Positions 59,591-64,000 of a stretch of DNA of 64,000 nt are shown here, one piece after another. The stretch covers positions 434,001-498,000 of the forward strand of contig JAFEVB010000008.1 in assembly GCA_032629725.1 (NCBI GenBank), in the 5' to 3' direction. Source of the stretch: Gremmenia infestans (Eukaryota > Ascomycota > Leotiomycetes > Helotiales > Hamatocanthoscyphaceae). How positions within the stretch are numbered: position 1 is the stretch's first letter; each line of letters opens with the position of its first letter. The notes below the pieces were generated by a model. That model had not been told where the DNA came from. It ran no database searches and was given only the letters and a program-made list of their open reading frames with translations. Both the position numbers and the translations under genes were made by a program.

Positions 59591-60066
59591 ATGCCTCTCG
59601 TGAAAATTGACATGATCAAAAATGTGCGCACGCCTGCCGAGATCAAAAAATTGGCGGATATCGTGCAGGAGGTGATGCTGGAGAAATTCAATGCCCCTCC
59701 AAGAGATCGGTATGCCCCAACCCACATCCTTACCATATTTTCCCGGACAGCTGTGCTGTGCTGTACTAACTCACTCTTTCTCCGCCCCCAAGGTACCAGA
59801 TTATCACCCAACACGAGCCCTACGAGATAATCTGCGAAGACACAAATCTCGGCTTCCAGCGAACAGATAAACTAGTCTTCATCCAGATCTTCCAGCAAGG
59901 ACGGGATGCCGATATGAAGCAAGCTGTGTATGCGGAGCTGCAGAGGCGGTTGGAGGGGGAGTGTGGGGTTCCGGGGACGGACCTGATTATTTCTTGCTCG
60001 GCGAATACTAGGGAGGATTGGAGTTTTGGGATGGGGAGGGCGCAGTTTGTTACGGGGGATTTGTGA
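59591..60066 (+). CDS. Tautomerase-superfamily protein (MIF/4-OT fold)
   Basis: Exons 59591-59709 and 59793-60066 with an 83-bp intron (branch-like TACTAAC); 130 residues. The protein starts M-P-L-V-K-I, so Pro-2 becomes the N-terminal catalytic proline once Met is removed, as in 4-oxalocrotonate tautomerase relatives. The segment RTPAEIKKLADIVQEVMLEK is the first helix, and DRYQIITQHEPYEIICEDTN and KLVFIQIFQQGR follow the bacterial/fungal long tautomerase group. The end has DLIISCSANTREDWSFGMGR. Enzymes of this group act on small keto/enol acids or dehalogenate; the substrate is unknown. It converges with the SET gene 107 bp downstream. Confidence 0.88.
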
Positions 60067-60173
60067 GTGTGGAATGGGGGGGAGGGCACGAGGTGAGCAC
60101 AACCTGGATCTAGTTTAGAGGGGGTTAGATTTCAAGAAGCTTGCAAGAAGAAGAAGAAATACCTATACCATAC

Positions 60174-60842
60174 TCATCCACCCTCCTCTTCTACATCCTT
60201 TCTAGCACCCCAGAAACCCCTCCCGTAAGAAACCAAAATCTCCTGCCCCTTTCTCACCCCCTTCCCCTTCCCACTAGCCTTCTTCCCCTCCCCCAAAACC
60301 CAAACCCCCATCCCCCTCTCCCCTCTCCTCGCATCCCAACACTCCCTAAACTCCGCATTAGCCCTCTCAGCCACGCCCCTATAATCATTAATAAACCTCG
60401 CTTCATTCCCCATCCCATGCGCATCAATCCCAATCCCCAGCTCCCGATCCAGACTCAGATCGTAATTAGAGGCCGCGTGCGGATCATTATCACGACGCAC
60501 TTCTTCTGAGTCTGTGGTTGCGTTTGGGTTTGGAGATGCGTGGATGGTACCTAGGTATTGGAGGATGAATTGGCCGGGCTTGAGATCGCTGGCTGCGAAG
60601 AGTCCGTTTTGGCCGCATGCGGGGTGGGAGGGCGTTGTTATGGGTGTTATTTTGACGAGGGGGCTGGGGCCTTTGGGTGTAGAGGGTGGGATGGGGAGAA
60701 GAGGAAGGTCTTTGGGTGAGGTTTTGAGGGACGTGAGATGGTGTGATGAGAGGGTCTTGGAGTATGCTGGAGCTGTGAGGTAGAGGATTTTTACAGGCCA
60801 ATTTTTTGGCGTCTTTGTGGAGGCTGTTTTCTTGGGCGGCAT
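60174..60842 (-). CDS. Small SET-domain protein
   Basis: Single exon, 222 residues. The start MPPKKTASTKTPKNWPV is basic. SET-domain landmarks: GQNGLFAASDLKPGQFILQY at the N-terminal end of the fold, SNYDLSLDRELGIGIDAHGM, then GNEARFINDYRGVAERANAE (RFIN-D replacing the usual RFxNHxC), and GQEILVSYGRGFW (the ELxxxY-type motif). The domain covers nearly the whole protein. SET enzymes methylate lysines with S-adenosylmethionine; the target is unknown. The Asn-Asp replacement for Asn-His is seen in non-histone SET members, so a ribosomal or other protein target is possible. An ACCTAGGT palindrome lies inside its coding sequence at 60549-60556. Confidence 0.85.
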   Translation of the reverse strand: MPPKKTASTKTPKNWPVKILYLTAPAYSKTLSSHHLTSLKTSPKDLPLLPIPPSTPKGPSPLVKITPITTPSHPACGQNGLFAASDLKPGQFILQYLGTIHASPNPNATTDSEEVRRDNDPHAASNYDLSLDRELGIGIDAHGMGNEARFINDYRGVAERANAEFRECWDARRGERGMGVWVLGEGKKASGKGKGVRKGQEILVSYGRGFWGARKDVEEEGG

Positions 60843-61855
60843 AACGTTTTCTTTGGCGTGAAGTGAGAATTCTGGACCTTTTCTTTCTTTTCTCTCGATA
60901 TGCTCACTCAGCCTAAGTTTAGGCCTGTATGTCGAAACTTGAATGCGCCTAATTCAATGTGACTTTGCCGCTTTGGGGGGCTTGAGGTATCTATCTTAGT
61001 GGCAAAGAGTAGGTGTTAAATTCGAGATAACTGAAGGTATAAGAACATGAGGAAATGATGAATGCCCCTGGTAAGGTATGGATGAACATAACCAGGAACG
61101 TGCTTGCACCTTTGAAGTCCGATCAACCCGGTCAAGGCAGCTAGCTCCGGAACGGGTGAAAGTAGGTAGGTACGTATTTTGGCGGATGATTCAGCACCAA
61201 TTCAGCGATTATAAAAGTCTCAAATGGAACAGAAAGGTATTGACAAACGTATTCTCGGAAAAGTAGAAATGAAGCAATTCAACGGAGTTTGAAGTTTTAG
61301 ATTGCCAAGACTTTATCCGCTGCTTGGCACCCCGCATTTGCAGGGGGGCCCTTGTCATCGAGATGGAGTACCTACTGACTGACGTAGCTACCTTTCCAAC
61401 CCCAAAAACATGGACAAGTAAGAAGTAGATGTAAGAAATGTATGGCTGGCCGCGGAATAGGCTAAAGAACCAGTTTGTGGAGATCACGAAATCACAAAAT
61501 CAGGGCTCCCGCTCCCGCTGTCATGACGCAACTACAAATGCAGGGTACAGCAACATTTTGATAGGACAAAGAAACACGCTGCCTGCCGTTGTTTGAGAGT
61601 GAAGTCATCTTTGCGCCACATATCTTGATCCGAAATCTGCTATAAACTTCGCGCCACACCCTCCTCGTGCTTGCTTTCTATTAGACACTCGTGTTGAAAC
61701 AGAAAAGCCTTTGATTCTATAGTACAGCATAATCAAATATCTAAGAGCAACCACCCCTACATTCATAAAAGCACCTAGGTACCTACCTCCCTTCCACCCT
61801 CCTGCCAGCTTCACCACCTAATAATTTCCTAGTCTCATCCAAACCAGACACAAAA
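60843..61855. other. Intergenic region
   Basis: 5' flank of the SET gene (-) and upstream region of the small membrane protein (+), with an ACCTAGGT palindrome at 61773-61780 just 76 bp before its ATG. No gene seen. Confidence 0.5.
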
Positions 61856-62235
61856 ATGCCTTCCATTGTTGAATCCCTGGGCAACTTCATCAGCTCCATC
61901 TTCCACGCCTTTACCGCAGTTCTCGGCTCCATCGTCGCCGTCTTCCAATCAATCTTCAATGCCATCCTCGGTGTCATACAAACCGCGTTAGCGGCCGTCG
62001 GAACTACTATCTCGGGTCTCGCACACACATTTGAGGGCCTGGTGAAGTTCTTTTTGAGTAAGTACATGCTACATTTCATACCCTGCCCTGTCAAACATTT
62101 TGCAGCGATTCTAATTGAGATTGTTCAATAGGCAACATTGTCGTTATTGGTGTTCTTGTTGCTGGTTTCGCTGGGTATACTTATTATCAGCGTAGTCAGG
62201 GACGTGCGGTCACTACCAACAAGAAGGTCAGCTAG
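61856..62235 (+). CDS. Small conserved-type membrane protein, 101 aa, function unknown
   Basis: Exons 61856-62057 and 62132-62235 with a 74-bp intron; the A|GC splice gives SNIVVIGVLVAGFAGYTYYQ. The product is 101 residues. Residues ~1-66 are one long amphipathic/hydrophobic stretch (ISSIFHAFTAVLGSIVAVFQ, then SIFNAILGVIQTALAAVGTT) with very few charges. A second hydrophobic segment (~69-84) ends before the basic tail RSQGRAVTTNKKVS. Small fungal proteins of this sort associate with membranes, but I recognise no named family. Both exons keep the hydrophobic pattern, so the model is likely right. Confidence 0.72.
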
Positions 62236-64000
62236 GTGGTTATGGAGTGTATTATTGGGATGTCTTGGGATGTGACCTGGGAAGACTGTAGGATATGATA
62301 TGGTGGGTTTGGGATTATGAATTGATGGCGAAATAACGATGGCGGTAAATGGTATGGGCGCGAAAACAGTTTGTTAGCGGAGCAATCGAAATAAAACTGA
62401 ATAAAAATTTCAGATACTGTAATGTTGTTCTCCAAACCCTCAGGTGTGCATGTTATTGCCAACATTGTGATAACTGCGAGGGGTTTGACCTGGGTTATGA
62501 GAATACGGTTTCTTCAAAGAATCATTCGAACTCGTTTCTGGCGCAAATTCTAAACTATATATTATGGTGGAAGTTGGTGAAACAAGCTTTAAAGCTTCAC
62601 ACGCTCCACTGATAAATGTACAGTGTACTGTACTTCTCTTTGGCGAAGATGCTTTGTAACAGCTAGTTCCACAGCCGAACTGGTATCAGATTGTCACATC
62701 TCGAAGGGAATAACTCAGAAAAGGCTAACGATTTATAGAGAGCCTATTCGCTGTGCTGCAAATCGGTTACCAGGTGTATATATTAATGATCAAATGGCGT
62801 TGAACGAAGAGCTTTGATACAGTATGGCATTCGTGGTTAGTTTGATAATGAAACTTTCCTCGGGGTTGGGAAACGGTCACGTGATTAGTACAGCCTGCAA
62901 GCCAAAGGCAGGTAATATTCAGCGCTTACCTATATCAGAAAATGCAAGCCATGGAAGGAGAAGCTTTCCATACGTACGAGGTAGCGAATCCAGAGCCTGG
63001 AATCTAGACTCGGATCGGAACCCCAAGTCCCGTGATATAAGCAGGACCAAGACAATACCCGATCCCGTACCAAATCAATCAAGGCAACCTATTTTGGGGG
63101 GCTGTAAGAAAGCTAACAACAGAACGTGCCAGACAGGACTTTTCAGGACTCGCATAAGTGAAAGCAAAATCCCGAGAGTGGACGTCAATGGATGCCGCGA
63201 CCTAGGTAGTCCTTGATGTAATCTTCACGATGATCTAGAGTAGGTAGGTAGAGCTTTTATTGGATAAATGCACAAGGCAGACTTGCCTTCCTTTGAAGGG
63301 AACGAGCGGAGGCTGATGGCGGGGCCAAGGCTAGGATATTTAGTTATTGTCGAGGGGTGGTGAGGCTGAGCTGGTGTTCCACAGCCACTGTATGAAGGAA
63401 TAGAAGAGTTTGGTTGTTGTTAAAAAGACTCTCGATACTCGTCTCGTAATTGACATTACATGATATAGTAATACCCTTGAATTGATTTCATTTCATATTA
63501 TTGTGTTGATTGTGTTTCGTGTGGCGTTTGTTGCAATCCAAAGCCAAAGCAGATCTGGAACAAAGAGGGAAGGGTTCCGAGTCTTGTCTTTCAGCTTTCG
63601 TTCACATCGCATCAACCCAACCAAATCAAGCCCAACCACACATACCACTTCTCTTTTGTGTGCAGAAAATCAGGACTGGCTGCATTTACTCACTGCACAC
63701 TTTATTGCCCTCGTACAGCACAGAGCTTTTGCCCCAACCCTGGATTGAGTGTACCTACCGTATGCCGTATCAACATCAGCAGCACTACTCGGTACTTTAT
63801 CATTCTTACACGTTATACACTACTTCCCGCCTTCCTTCCTTCCAGCAACCTAGCAATCCATTCCATTGTCCGCGTCCCTGCAGCTTTGATGTTCCTAGTT
63901 CTTGGATCCTTCCATTTCTTCCCTCCGCTCCACCCTCATTCAAGGGTACAGGTATAGGTACGGGCCGGCAAAAGCAGCTCTCCATTTTATCCAGTCACTG
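62236..64000. other. Right-edge region, no gene recognised
   Basis: No supported gene. The 130-codon ATG frame at 62824-63216 is not protein-like. An ACCTAGGT palindrome lies at 63200-63207. The CT-rich last 400 bp may be the promoter of a gene beyond the window. Confidence 0.45.

Noticed and set aside
62824..63216. 130-codon ATG frame near the right edge
   Set aside because: No recognisable domain or hydrophobic pattern, irregular composition, poor start context.

Overview
This window is nuclear DNA from a filamentous ascomycete, probably a leotiomycete-like fungus; the class is inferred only from the general look of the proteins. Genes are split by short GT-AG introns, mostly 44-110 bp, with GTAAGT/GTATGT-like donors and CTAAC/CTGAC-like branch sites. 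The gene set (ATG13, HSE1, a Zds protein, GMPPA-like protein, HOT-type alcohol dehydrogenase) is typical of fungi. Intergenic DNA is AT-rich and no operon-like packing is seen. No tRNA, rRNA or CRISPR was recognised. I placed 22 gene models with good support and two weak ones. Exon joins were set by reading frame, splice signals and family motifs, and total lengths were checked to be multiples of three.

Left part (1-23.3 kb), mainly metabolism and transport: a 5'-truncated six-hairpin glycosidase-like gene, an amino-acid/amine permease, a tiny six-cysteine secreted peptide in three exons, an SDR oxidoreductase, a class-I glutamine-synthetase-like (FluG-type) ligase, a FAT1/FATP-like acyl-CoA synthetase, an MFS (DHA1) transporter, a membrane-anchored GH3 beta-glucosidase, an Old Yellow Enzyme and a GMPPA-like nucleotidyltransferase.

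At 23.5-24.5 kb, about 190 bp upstream of the GMPPA-like start codon, lies a three-level nest of mobile elements: a short inverted-repeat element containing a second inverted-repeat element, which contains a solo LTR with a perfect 5-bp target duplication.

Middle and right part (26-62 kb), mainly cell biology: a dynamin/Mx-like GTPase with a basic/acidic insert, a conserved fungal Ser/Arg-rich membrane protein, a secreted GH78-like alpha-L-rhamnosidase, a Zds1/2-type PP2A regulator, the ESCRT-0 subunit HSE1, a mitochondrial hydroxyacid-oxoacid transhydrogenase, the autophagy protein ATG13 (its C-terminal tail looks frameshifted at a G8 tract), a giant ankyrin-RCC1-BTB protein of the IBtk type, an orphan C2HC protein, a tautomerase, a small SET protein and a small membrane protein.

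The most notable observations are the nested transposons, the ATG13 homopolymer frameshift, the six-cysteine peptide, and a strongly over-represented intergenic palindrome, ACCTAGGT (nine copies found).
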